A DNA stretch of 64,000 nucleotides from Marivita sp. (GTDB lineage: Bacteria; Pseudomonadota; Alphaproteobacteria; Rhodobacterales; Rhodobacteraceae). The DNA is taken from positions 62,001 through 126,000 of the forward strand of contig NZ_JAIPUS010000004.1 in NCBI RefSeq assembly GCF_020055675.1. The letters are read 5' to 3'. This document shows positions 27,099 to 35,038 of the stretch, piece by piece (position 1 is the stretch's first letter; each line of letters begins with the position of its first letter). A program made the translations under genes and the position numbers. The notes beneath the pieces are model-generated. The model did no database searches. It saw only the letters and a list, made by a program, of their open reading frames with translations, and was not told the origin of the DNA.

Positions 27099-27625
27099 AG
27101 CAAGGCCACGGCGCGGGCGACAGTTTGAGCCAGCGGTCCGTCATTCGAGACATGGATCACGTCGAGGCCGGCGGGCAGGGGCGTTTCGGCCCGCGCAAGG
27201 CGGGCTGATATTTCGTCTTCAGTCTCGCGCCCGCGCCCGGAAAGACGCTGTGCCAGTGTCTCGGATTGCGCCGTGATGTTCAGGACCACGAAGCGCGGAA
27301 AGACCACGGCCGCTTCCCCGAGGGTCTTTCGAGAGAAGTTCACAAGGCAATCGGTGCCCTTGTTCAGCTGGTATTTCACCGTGACAGGGATGCCATAACA
27401 AAGCCCGTGGGCACCCCAATGCACCGCAAAGGCGCCATCCCGGTGCAAAGCGGCGAACTGCTCGTCAGAGACCGCGTCATACTCTTCGCCACCCAGGTCC
27501 GGTGCCCGCGTAATCACCCGCCGCACCAAGTGAAGGCGCGGCATTGCCTCGTGAATACCGGCCATCACGCTGTCCTTGCCAACACCCGATGGTCCAACAA
27601 CCGCTATGAGGCGTCCTTGTGTCAT
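27080..27625 (-). CDS. phnN: Ribose 1,5-bisphosphate phosphokinase PhnN
   Basis: Makes PRPP from ribose 1,5-bisphosphate, the last step of C-P lyase ribose recycling. 181 aa, guanylate-kinase-like fold with P-loop [11 protein letters not shown] at residues 9-19, RVITRAP and the lid-region Arg cluster [13 protein letters not shown]. The ATG overlaps the stop of the phnJ'-'phnL fusion (ATGA 27622-27625), which shows that the operon spacing survived the rearrangement upstream. Confidence 0.92.
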   Translation of the reverse strand: MTQGRLIAVVGPSGVGKDSVMAGIHEAMPRLHLVRRVITRAPDLGGEEYDAVSDEQFAALHRDGAFAVHWGAHGLCYGIPVTVKYQLNKGTDCLVNFSRKTLGEAAVVFPRFVVLNITAQSETLAQRLSGRGRETEDEISARLARAETPLPAGLDVIHVSNDGPLAQTVARAVALLQPTRL

Positions 27626-28212
27626 GCGGCAACTCCGGGGGTATAACGGCTGACATCGATCTCGCGGTCACATACACGGGCGCGTGCGGCCTCGTCATGG
27701 AAGATGCCGATGATCGCGGCGCCCCGTGTCTTGGCGCTTTCGATCAAGGCAAGAACCACCTCGCGGTTTTCCGCGTCGAGGCTGGCGGTCGGTTCATCCA
27801 GAAGCATTGCCGGATAGGCGTGGGCAAAGCCACGTGCGATATTCACGCGCTGTTCCCGGCCTGCGCCGAAGAGCTGGATCGCGGGGCAATCGCCCAGCTT
27901 GGGGTTGTCGAATTTCGGGATCGGCGACGCGTCCATCACGTAGCGCCCTTCGACCTTTACCGGATACGCGTAAGATGTCGCGATGTTTCCGTGGCGGCTG
28001 ATGTCCTCGTAAAGTTTCACATGCATCAGGCCGTATTCCTCAAGGCTGTCCATCTTGCGGGTCTCGCTTTCGCGCGGTTCGAGAAACCGAAGCGGTTCCG
28101 GGATCGGCACCTGGTAGCCAGGGATCGCCAGACCCTTGAGGATGGTCCGGCGGATCATGCGTTTCGTCTGCTCGTCCAGATAGACGAAATTGTATTCGGA
28201 AGAGGGTGTCAC
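27622..28212 (-). pseudogene. In-frame phnJ'-'phnL fusion with internal phnJ deletion
   Basis: A 196-codon open frame assembled from three pieces. Residues 1-36 are the PhnJ N-terminus ([23 protein letters not shown]). Residues ~36-119 resume in mid-PhnJ ([53 protein letters not shown]). Residues ~120-196 are the C-terminal PhnL half ([37 protein letters not shown]). Lost are about 110 PhnJ residues, the PhnJ cysteine region, all of PhnK and the PhnL Walker A. Junctions lie near 28105-28113 and 27853-27858. Both parental sides encode similar short motifs there (QVP; G-x-E-x-QR), which suggests deletion between short repeats. It cannot act as C-P lyase or ATPase, yet the frame is open and coupled to phnN. 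Confidence 0.85.
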
Positions 28213-28277
28213 AAGACTGTCTCACTGCTGTGGTTAATGCAACGCATCGAGTGGCTGTCCGCTACCCCGGGGGTTTT

Positions 28278-28481
28278 ATGATTGCGTTGATGATTACTTT
28301 TCTGTGGTGGGCGGCGATCGCCCTTCTGGTGTGGCTGGCCATGGAACCCGTGCTGTTCCGTCTGCTGCCGCGGCTTGAAAGGCTGGTGCCCAGCGACCTG
28401 ATCGGGCCGGATGGCTGGTTGGCGGACACCTCCAACAAGAGCGGCATCTTTGATCTGCCCCTGAAGCGCCGACGCGGCTAA
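28278..28481 (+). CDS. Small single-helix membrane protein inside phn locus 2
   Basis: A 67-residue ORF with one N-terminal membrane helix (about residues 3-24, MITFLWWAAIALLVWLAM) followed by a charged tail ending KRRRG. It lies opposite to the surrounding phn genes and is followed by a hairpin at 28491-28513, which supports a separate transcript. GGGGG precedes the ATG at 28278. No family recognised. A longer minus-strand frame over the same bases has low-complexity composition and looks like its shadow. Confidence 0.5.
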   Translation: MIALMITFLWWAAIALLVWLAMEPVLFRLLPRLERLVPSDLIGPDGWLADTSNKSGIFDLPLKRRRG

Positions 28482-28483
28482 GG

Positions 28484-28652
28484 TCACGGCACCGCCCTTT
28501 CCGTCAGGGCGGTTTCCAGCGCTTCGCGCGCGGACCCTGATGCGGGCGGCACAGGCATGCGCCGCCAATGCCGGTCCAGCGCGGCCTTGCCGTGCACGAT
28601 GCGGCTGCCAGTCGATCAGCGCCCTGCGGATGTCGATGTGCTTATAGGTCAT
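28484..28652 (-). pseudogene. Unassigned remnant after phnH'-'phnI
   Basis: An ATG at 28650-28652 overlaps the phnI stop as ATGA, the usual coupling signal, so a gene once began here. The reading frame MTYKHIDIRRALIDWQ soon turns into unlikely Arg/Ala-rich sequence. One frame over, codons read HGKAALDRHWRRMPVPP and end at a stop near 28485. This fits a short gene with a frameshift, or the stump left by the deletion or insertion that brought in the small plus-strand gene. No function is offered. Confidence 0.3.
28491..28516 (+). terminator. Hairpin after the small membrane gene
   Basis: ACCGCCCT (28491-28498) and AGGGCGGT (28506-28513) form a perfect 8-bp GC-rich stem with a 7-base loop, followed by a very short TT. 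It lies 10 bases after the stop of the plus-strand 67-residue gene. On the minus strand it would also interrupt phn locus 2 transcription. Confidence 0.55.
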
Positions 28653-29998
28653 TCCGCCGCGTCCCTTCGTTGCTGTGGCGCCTCGATGTCGCGGCGCAGT
28701 TTGCGCACAAGCTCCAGCTCGGACTGGAAATCCACGTAATGTGGCAGCTTGATATGTTCGAGAAAGCCCGTCGCCTGAATATTGTCCGCGTGATACACTA
28801 CGAATTCCGTGTCCTGCGCGGGCGCACCCTCATAATCCTCGCCCAGCTCTTCCCAGCGCAGCGCGCGATCGACCAGCGCCATTGATATGGCCCCGCGCTC
28901 GGTCTGACCAAAGACCAGCCCATACCCGCGGGTGAATTGCGGCGATTCGGTCTTGGAGCCTTTGAACTGGTTGACGGTTTCGCATTCGGTCAGGGTCACG
29001 TGGCCAATCTCGATGGCGAAACCCAATTCCGGGATGTCCATTTCGACCGGAACGGTGCCGATTCGCAGCTCACGCACAAAGGCATGGTTGCGCCCGTAGC
29101 CACGCCGTGTCGAATAGGCGAGGCCAAGGCTGAACCCTTCGTCGGCGCGAGCAGCGGGCATTTCCAACGGTTCGTGCGTGAGATCCGGCGGCGGGGTGTC
29201 GTCCTGTGGCGCGTCTTCGATCAAGCCTTCGCGATCAAGAAACTCGGTCACATGCGGCACCGGGCCTTGATCAGCCTCTCGCGTGGGAGCGTCGGACACT
29301 TCGCCCTCGGCTGCGAGTTTGAAATCCAGCAGCCGGTGCGTGTAATCAAATGTCGGTCCCAGAACCTGCCCGCCCGGCAGATCCTTGAACATGGCCGAAA
29401 TACGCCGATCACAAGCCATGTCGCCCGTGTTCAACGGGACAGACGCGCCGAAGCGGGGCAGCCCCGCGATGCGGTCGCCGCTGGTGAAGACAAAATCCAA
29501 TCCCAGCGGGACAAGGGCCGCGTTATCATGAAACGCCTGTATTTCCGGCAGAGACAGGCTGGCACTATCGCGGATGCCGGGGCCGGTCAGGGATGCGCCG
29601 TCGGCAGCAAGGGCTGCGCATTCGACGATCAGTGTCGCCGACCGATCCGGGTATTCGGACGTCCTGATAGGATAGGCTGTCTGGGGCGCCAGAGCATCCC
29701 AAGTGCCCAAGGCAAACATGCATTGCGACGGGCCAGTGATCGGTGCGCCTGTGTGAAACGCCACCCACGCGCGCGCAGATTCGCAGTCAGCCTCGCCCGC
29801 CAGATAGAGCGGTGTTTCCGTATCGCAGAGTGTCAGTAGCGCGACGCCCGCAGCGGCGGACAAAGGCGCGGGAGGCGTGGCGCCAGCCAATATCTGGATC
29901 GTGCCGGGACGGGCCATCGCCTCCATCACGCCGCGAAAGGCGTGGGCGGCATCGGTGGCCGGGTGCGCAAAGCCGCCTTCAAGTGTCTGGGCTTGCAT
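28649..29998 (-). pseudogene. In-frame phnH'-'phnI fusion
   Basis: A 449-codon open frame. Residues 1 to about 182 are nearly all of PhnH (GFAHPATDAAHAFRGVMEAM, EYPDRSATLIVE, LTGPGIRD, VPLGLDFVFTSGDRIAGLPR). From about 182 it continues as PhnI without its first ~85 residues (RRISAMFKDLPGGQVLGPTF, LGLAYSTRRGYGRNHAFVRE, EHIKLPHYVDFQ). The junction is near 29450-29458 at the codons for LPR; PhnH proteins end with a LPR-T-T-R motif and PhnI proteins have LPRFG at the resumption point, so recombination between these short matches is likely. The PhnI N-terminal helix bundle is missing. It starts in a TGATG overlap with phnG2. Function is doubtful, though the frame is fully open. Confidence 0.82.
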
Positions 29999-30453
29999 CA
30001 GTCTTCCCCTCGCACCATCGTGAAAAAATCGACTTTGGTGGCTGCGGCTTTTTCGGCGCGGGTGGTACGACGTGCCACCTGTTCCTGCTCCAGCGGCCCA
30101 AGAACCTTCGTGCGCATGACAGTGGCTGCACCGGTCTGCATGAGCGCATCCACCAAGGCGGCCGCTTCTGCATCCGCTTTGTTGCGCCCCTGAATATAGG
30201 CGTGTCCAACCTCACCGCCGGTCAGCTTGAGCGCACAGCGGGTGATCGTCATTTCGCCAAGGTTGAACGGCGCACCTGTGCCGCCTGCGCGGCCGCGCAC
30301 GATGACGCTGCCGATTTCCGGTGCACGCAGCCATGTATGGGCCGGTTGGGGCAGAGCGGCCTCAAGCAGAACCGTAACGCGCCCCTGTGGCGCATTGGCC
30401 ATCAGGCCCATCCACGCCTTGCGATCCGGTGTCTGGTCGATCGTGTCTTTCAT
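29998..30453 (-). CDS. phnG: C-P lyase core-complex subunit PhnG (canonical copy)
   Basis: A complete 151-residue PhnG of the E. coli-like type: FNLGEMTITRCALKLTGGEV, GHAYIQGRNKADAEAAALVD and a charged C-terminus. First gene of locus 2, divergent from phnF2 across 81 bases that contain an operator candidate. Intact itself, it precedes two rearranged genes, so it probably lacks a working partner complex unless it serves locus 1. Confidence 0.87.
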   Translation of the reverse strand: MKDTIDQTPDRKAWMGLMANAPQGRVTVLLEAALPQPAHTWLRAPEIGSVIVRGRAGGTGAPFNLGEMTITRCALKLTGGEVGHAYIQGRNKADAEAAALVDALMQTGAATVMRTKVLGPLEQEQVARRTTRAEKAAATKVDFFTMVRGED

Positions 30454-30470
30454 CTCGACAACTTTGCTGA

Positions 30471-30486
30471 TCTATATACAACTAGA
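30471..30486. promoter_or_regulatory. Operator candidate between phnG2 and phnF2
   Basis: TCTATATACAACTAGA has inverted TCTA/TAGA ends and an AT-rich core, resembling HutC-type GntR operators (xxTCTAGAxx or TATAGA types). It lies between divergent phnG2 and phnF2 and is unrelated to the palindromes of locus 1, so each locus would have its own PhnF switch. Confidence 0.35.
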
Positions 30487-30534
30487 CATATCCTACCAGA
30501 TCCCCTGATCCAAGACAGTGGAGTTTTGTGAAAT

Positions 30535-31254
30535 TTGCGTAACACCCGGTCTTCTACCCCCGTCTGGCAGGCCATCGCGGCGGCGCTGCGGGCGGATATT
30601 TCCGAACGGCGCTACCAGCCCGGAGACAAGCTGCCGACCGAGGCGCAGCTTGCTGCGCGGTTCGGGGTGAACCGGCATACGGTGCGCCATGCGCTGTCGC
30701 GGCTGGTGGACGAAGGACTGGTGCGCACCCGGCGCGGAGCCGGAGCCTTTGTCGCGTCCACGCCGACCGATTACCCGATTGGCGAACGCGTGCGGTTCCA
30801 CGAAAATCTGCTGGTCGCCGGGCGCAGGCCGGACAAGCGTGTGCTTGACGTTGGGTGTCGCGCGGCCACGTCGGGCGAGGCCCGCGCGCTGGAGATCAAC
30901 GAAGGCGCGCCGGTTTGTGCCTGTCACGGGCTTTCGCTGGCAGACACTGCGCCGATTGCGCTGTTCGAGAGCATGTTTCCGCTGGAGCGGCTGGCCGGGA
31001 TCGACCGTCACCTGACCGAGACCAGCAGCGTGACCGAGGCCCTGGCCCGCGCAGGCGTGGGTGACTACACCCGTGCCAGTACCCGGCTGACAGCGGTTCT
31101 GGCCGATGTCACGCAGGCGTTGCACCTGCATCTGCGCGAGGGTGATCCGCTGTTGCGTTTGACCGGTGTCAATGTCAACGCGGCGGGTCAGCCGGTGGAA
31201 TACGGGCGCACGTGGTTTGCCGGGGATCGGGTTACTCTGACGTTGGAGCTTTAG
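30535..31254 (+). CDS. phnF: GntR/HutC-family regulator PhnF of phn locus 2
   Basis: A 239-residue HutC-type regulator: winged helix with LPTEAQLAARFGVNRHTVRHAL and wing RRGAGAFV (residues about 10-78), then a UTRA effector domain with FHENLLVAGRRPDKRVL. Closer to the E. coli PhnF pattern than the regulator at 11979. No good ATG exists near the domain start, and the TTG at 30535 is taken. Divergent from phnG2, the normal PhnF position. It still appears intact although its target operon is rearranged. Confidence 0.85.
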   Translation: MRNTRSSTPVWQAIAAALRADISERRYQPGDKLPTEAQLAARFGVNRHTVRHALSRLVDEGLVRTRRGAGAFVASTPTDYPIGERVRFHENLLVAGRRPDKRVLDVGCRAATSGEARALEINEGAPVCACHGLSLADTAPIALFESMFPLERLAGIDRHLTETSSVTEALARAGVGDYTRASTRLTAVLADVTQALHLHLREGDPLLRLTGVNVNAAGQPVEYGRTWFAGDRVTLTLEL

Positions 31255-31353
31255 TCCCCGAACCCGGCCTCGCTCAAGTCCGACAGGAGGTGCCGAACAC
31301 GACAGGCCCGAGGCGATCGCAAATCATGACGAGTCCGCCTGTACGGGTCGTGG

Positions 31354-32136
31354 TCAGGCGCCACGCTGATGATGTCGTCTGGCAGCCGGGCGTCCATAGA
31401 GAAACCCCTGGATTATTTGACATCCGTTTGTCCGCAACCACGACGCCTGTGAGGCCCGTTCGACACCCTCTGCCACAACCCGCAAGCCCAGTTCAGAGGC
31501 GAGCTTGATGGTGGCGCTCACGATTGCGGCGTCCCTGGCCTGATGGGGAAGATCCGTGATGAAGCTGCGGTCCAACTTGACCTCTTGAACGGGCAGGCAC
31601 TTCAGATGAAACAGCGAGGAATAGCCAGTGCCGAAGTCATCGAGTGTCAGGGAAACACCCATTTCGCGAAGATCGAGAATGTTTCTCATCGTCAGGTCGC
31701 CTTTCGCAAGCACAGCTCTCTCCGTTATCTCCAATGTGAGGCATCCCGGATCGACCCCGGTCTTTTCCAGGATGTCAGCGACGGATTGTGCGAATTGCGC
31801 TTCGCCGAAGTGTTGCGCGCTGACATTGGCGGACATGTTGAGGCGGCCGGAGGCACCTTTCGTCCTTGCGTGGGCCATTTCCTTGCAGACCGTCTCGATG
31901 ACCCAGATGTCGAGCGCCGTCACTATCCCGCTTGCTTCGGCAACCGGAATGAACCGATCCGGCGAGATGAAATTGCCATCGCTGAGCGGCCAGCGGGCAA
32001 GCGCTTCATAGCCGACGATCTTTGGCCAGCGGTGCGAAACATCCACCTGCGGCTGGTAATGCAGCATCAGGTCGCCTTTTTCGAACGCTCTGGTCAGTTC
32101 CACGGCCTCGACGGGCCTCGCGGTCGTCCCGCTCAT
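31354..32136 (-). CDS. EAL-domain cyclic-di-GMP phosphodiesterase
   Basis: Stand-alone EAL domain, 260 aa, which linearises c-di-GMP. Catalytic and metal motifs are intact: EAL in GYEALARW, NMSANVS, the Glu of LEITER, DDFGTGYSSL, KLDRSFI, AEGVE and QGFLYGRP. No sensory domain or membrane helix. GGAGG stands before the ATG at 32136; longer starts at 32214/32220 are possible, the latter touching the GGDEF stop. Follows the diguanylate cyclase, so synthesis and breakdown are encoded side by side. Confidence 0.87.
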   Translation of the reverse strand: MSGTTARPVEAVELTRAFEKGDLMLHYQPQVDVSHRWPKIVGYEALARWPLSDGNFISPDRFIPVAEASGIVTALDIWVIETVCKEMAHARTKGASGRLNMSANVSAQHFGEAQFAQSVADILEKTGVDPGCLTLEITERAVLAKGDLTMRNILDLREMGVSLTLDDFGTGYSSLFHLKCLPVQEVKLDRSFITDLPHQARDAAIVSATIKLASELGLRVVAEGVERASQASWLRTNGCQIIQGFLYGRPAARRHHQRGA

Positions 32137-32216
32137 CGCGTGTGTTCCTCCATCGCGAGTCGGAGACGTCGCGTTCCATGGGTCAATTCCGGGAAAAGGG
32201 CGGGTTCCGTCCATGG

Positions 32217-33194
32217 TCAAGCCGCGACCACGCGGTTCCGGCCTTGCCGCTTGGCGCTGAAGAGCGCGTCATCTGCGAGTTTCTCGATCGCGTCGGACCC
32301 TCTTTGCGCCCCGTCAAGTGCTGCCAAGCCAACGCTCACTGTCACGCTGACCTCGTTGGTGTCGTCAAACCGGGTCTCTTCGACCTGCCGGCGCATCCGA
32401 TTGGCCCAGACCTGTGCGGCCTCGATATCCGTATCGGGCAGCAAAACGGCGAATTCTTCGCCGCCGAGGCGCGCTACAAAATCGCTTCCACGGCAGTTTT
32501 GCAGGACGACGGCAGCGAATTGTCGCAAGACATTGTCCCCGGTCGGGTGACCAAACGTGTCGTTCACCCGTTTGAAATGATCCAGGTCGAGAAACGCAAT
32601 GGTCGCAATTCCCTTGGTTCGGCGCTGCCGCATCAGCTCTTTTCTCAGGGCAGCTTCAAAGCTGCGCCGGTTGTGAACGCCTGTCAGAGAATCCTGGTTG
32701 GCTTGGCTGCGAAGCTCCAGCTTGGTCACGACCAATTTTGCGAATCCGCTGACAATCTCGGCCTCCTGCGCAGTGAACCGCCTTGGAGTGGTGTCGAATG
32801 CGCAGATCGTCCCAAGGTTATACCCCTCGGCCGTCGTCAAAGGTGCGCCGATGTAGCTGCGCAGGAAGGGCTCCCTTGTGACAAAGGGATTATCGCGGAC
32901 ACGTGGGTCCTCAAGCGTGTCCTCGATGATCAATGGCTCGTATTTGCGAATGGCAATGTTGCAGAAGGCAGCATCGCGCGCGCTTTCCTTGAGATCGAGC
33001 CCTTGGCGTGCCTTCAGAAATTGCTTGTCCTCAGTGATAAGACTGACTGTGACCATCCGCATCCCGAGGATGAGTTGAAGCAAGGTTGTTATTTGATCGA
33101 AGCTGGCCTCGGACAGGTAGGTTTGTGCATCGAGGCGACCAAGTGCCTTGATCCGGCCCGCTTCGTCGTGGAGATTGTCAAGTTCAAAGGCCAT
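32217..33194 (-). CDS. GAF-GGDEF diguanylate cyclase
   Basis: A 325-residue cytosolic protein: GAF domain (about residues 15-155) and GGDEF domain (about 160-325) with active site LGGEEFAVLL and an inhibitory I-site RGSD five residues earlier. It makes c-di-GMP, with product feedback expected. Motifs DSLTGVHNRRSFE and DLDHFKRVNDTFGH are intact. Start chosen at the ATG 33194; a GTG 39 bases upstream is possible. Directly upstream of the EAL gene and of the pilus locus, which c-di-GMP often controls. Confidence 0.9.
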   Translation of the reverse strand: MAFELDNLHDEAGRIKALGRLDAQTYLSEASFDQITTLLQLILGMRMVTVSLITEDKQFLKARQGLDLKESARDAAFCNIAIRKYEPLIIEDTLEDPRVRDNPFVTREPFLRSYIGAPLTTAEGYNLGTICAFDTTPRRFTAQEAEIVSGFAKLVVTKLELRSQANQDSLTGVHNRRSFEAALRKELMRQRRTKGIATIAFLDLDHFKRVNDTFGHPTGDNVLRQFAAVVLQNCRGSDFVARLGGEEFAVLLPDTDIEAAQVWANRMRRQVEETRFDDTNEVSVTVSVGLAALDGAQRGSDAIEKLADDALFSAKRQGRNRVVAA

Positions 33195-33251
33195 GTTTCG
33201 CACTAGGCTTCTGTAGATGAAAGAAAACTGCACCAGGGACAGGTGATCGGG

Positions 33252-33524
33252 TCACCAGTCGTTGGCCTTCAGGTAGTCGAGATTCAACTCTGGCAGGACG
33301 TCTGCCATTTCCGAAATTTCCGTCATGTCCAGAAGGTCGATCTGCACCAGCTTGGACTTGTTCAGCAGGATTGTCCTGTCGCGAAGTTTGAACGGAATGA
33401 AGGATCGCTCGTCGCAGAGAACGTCCAGAATCCGCTGGTTCTGGCTGACATGGACTCCCCCAAAATACTGGCTGCCGTTATCGAGGATTGCTTTGACCGG
33501 AACGCAGAATTTTGGATATTTCAT
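33252..33524 (-). CDS. Small conserved-looking protein of unknown function
   Basis: A 90-residue protein beginning MKYPKFCVPVKAIL. The start is fixed by AAAGGAAG seven bases upstream. Composition suggests a small beta-barrel-like fold (alternating hydrophobic and charged residues, ERSFIPFKLRDRTILLNKSK) without membrane segments or signal. It lies 57 bases before the GGDEF gene, same strand, and is divergent from the Hpt gene, so it may belong to the signalling set. I recognise no family with confidence. Confidence 0.65.
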   Translation of the reverse strand: MKYPKFCVPVKAILDNGSQYFGGVHVSQNQRILDVLCDERSFIPFKLRDRTILLNKSKLVQIDLLDMTEISEMADVLPELNLDYLKANDW

Positions 33525-33577
33525 GACGCTTCCTTTCATTTTGTGAAGCAGGCATCGGGTACAATCGGAGAGTGGCG

Positions 33578-33958
33578 ATGGCGGGACGGGGTCCGACGAA
33601 TGAGGTGTCGAAGGGCGTGCAGGACAGGGAGGCTTTCAAAGAGGCCTGTGATCTGTTCGGACACGAGGGCGCGTTGATGCGATTGCGCACGTTCTGTGCC
33701 GAACTCGGTGAATGCGTGCAGCGGATCGAGCAGTCACGCCCTGACCACGACACGTTGCGCGAAATGGCGCACAAAACCGTGTTCCGGGCCGGGATACTCG
33801 GGTTTTCCGACCTCGCCGAGGCCTCCATGGATCTTGAAGACGCAATTCGCCGAAAATCCGGAGAGGCAAACGCAATTGAGCAGTGGACCCGACACGCGCG
33901 CCTTGCCGCCGCGGTCTCGCAAGACGGCATCGACCCCCCGGCCCCCGATGCGACGTGA
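33578..33958 (+). CDS. Histidine-phosphotransfer (Hpt) domain protein
   Basis: A 126-residue, all-helical protein with the Hpt pattern LREMAHKTVFRAGILGF (phosphorylatable His at residue 65 from this start). Hpt proteins shuttle phosphate between hybrid kinases and response regulators. A candidate donor is the hybrid kinase encoded at 40622-43909, whose C-terminal receiver needs such a partner. GGAGAG precedes the ATG at 33578; a GTG six bases earlier is possible. Confidence 0.7.
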   Translation: MAGRGPTNEVSKGVQDREAFKEACDLFGHEGALMRLRTFCAELGECVQRIEQSRPDHDTLREMAHKTVFRAGILGFSDLAEASMDLEDAIRRKSGEANAIEQWTRHARLAAAVSQDGIDPPAPDAT

Positions 33959-34048
33959 CCCAAACGCCCGTCGCGCTGTTGTGCTGGATGTTGACGGGCC
34001 GGGCGCGCAAGAGGCGGTCATCATGAGACTGGTGCAAACATGCCATGC

Positions 34049-35026
34049 TCAGGTCGCTCCGATTGCCTGAAGGACCGCCGGCGTCGCGATCACAGCGAAC
34101 AGGACCGGCAGAAAGAACACGATCATCGGAACGGTCAGTTTGGGCGGGAGAGCGGCGGCCTTCTTTTCGGCGGCCGCCATGCGGAGATCGCGGCTTTCCT
34201 TGGCCAGAACCCGGAGCATCTGGCCCAGCGACGTGCCGTATTTTTCGGATTGAATCAGGCCGATGACGGTTGCCTTGATACTGTCCAGCCCGGTGCGTGT
34301 GCCAAGGTTCTCGTAGGCTTGTCGACGATCCGACAGGTAGGCGAGTTCGGCAGTGGTGAGCGACATTTCCTCGGCCAGTTCCTTGGATTGTGAGCCGATT
34401 TCTTCGGCCACCTTGCGAAAGGCGGCTTCGCTGCTCATCCCGGATTCGACACAGATCAGCAGCAGGTCAAGGGCATCGGGCCAACTGCGCCGCAAGCTGG
34501 TGTGCCGCTTTGCGATCAGGTTGTGGACATAGAGCCTGGGCAGCCAGAATCCGACAATCGCCCCAGCAGAGGCCATGGCGGCTACGGCTGGCAATGGCAG
34601 GTCCGGTCTCACCACGAAGGCAATATATACGAATGCGATCATCGGCAGCACCACGGCTGCGATCAACCGTGACGCCAGAAATGCGACCAGGGGCGCGCGC
34701 CCCCGCAGCCCGGCCATCCGCAAAAGCAGGACTGTGCCGCTTTCGTTTGTCAACCGCGCCAGGCTCAACCGCTCCACGATCCCGGCGAAGACCCGGTTCG
34801 GCTGCTTGGCAAAAAGCTGTGAGCGCCCGTCGACATTTGCCGCCTTTCGCGGCTGGCCACGGCGACGTAGAACACTTCGCTCATTTTTTACAAATCGAAC
34901 GCGTTCTGCCAACTGGTCGCGGGCAATCCACGGCCAGGCAACCGTCAGGACGAGCCCCATGACGCACAGCGCTGAAAGCACCATGATCATTTGCTCAAAC
35001 TGTGATGTCGTCAGTTCGATGGGCAT
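34049..35026 (-). CDS. tadC: Tad pilus assembly membrane protein TadC
   Basis: Inner-membrane platform protein of the Flp/Tad pilus, 325 aa, T2SSF domain at about residues 175-300 (DALDLLLICVESGMSSEAAF) with flanking helices near the N-terminus, at 125-165 and at the C-terminus. AAGGAG stands before the ATG. It follows tadB by 12 bases, as in standard tad operons. Confidence 0.9.
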   Translation of the reverse strand: MPIELTTSQFEQMIMVLSALCVMGLVLTVAWPWIARDQLAERVRFVKNERSVLRRRGQPRKAANVDGRSQLFAKQPNRVFAGIVERLSLARLTNESGTVLLLRMAGLRGRAPLVAFLASRLIAAVVLPMIAFVYIAFVVRPDLPLPAVAAMASAGAIVGFWLPRLYVHNLIAKRHTSLRRSWPDALDLLLICVESGMSSEAAFRKVAEEIGSQSKELAEEMSLTTAELAYLSDRRQAYENLGTRTGLDSIKATVIGLIQSEKYGTSLGQMLRVLAKESRDLRMAAAEKKAAALPPKLTVPMIVFFLPVLFAVIATPAVLQAIGAT

Positions 35027-35038
35027 GACCTGTCTCCT

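Noticed and set aside
28209-28652. A 147-codon minus-strand frame between the phn fusions
   Set aside because: Only its first codons look protein-like; the rest is Gln/His/Arg-rich and runs opposite a better small membrane gene.
30454-30534. Pho box upstream of phnG2
   Set aside because: Only one weak half-site (CTGTCTT on the minus strand) and no partner at 11-base spacing.
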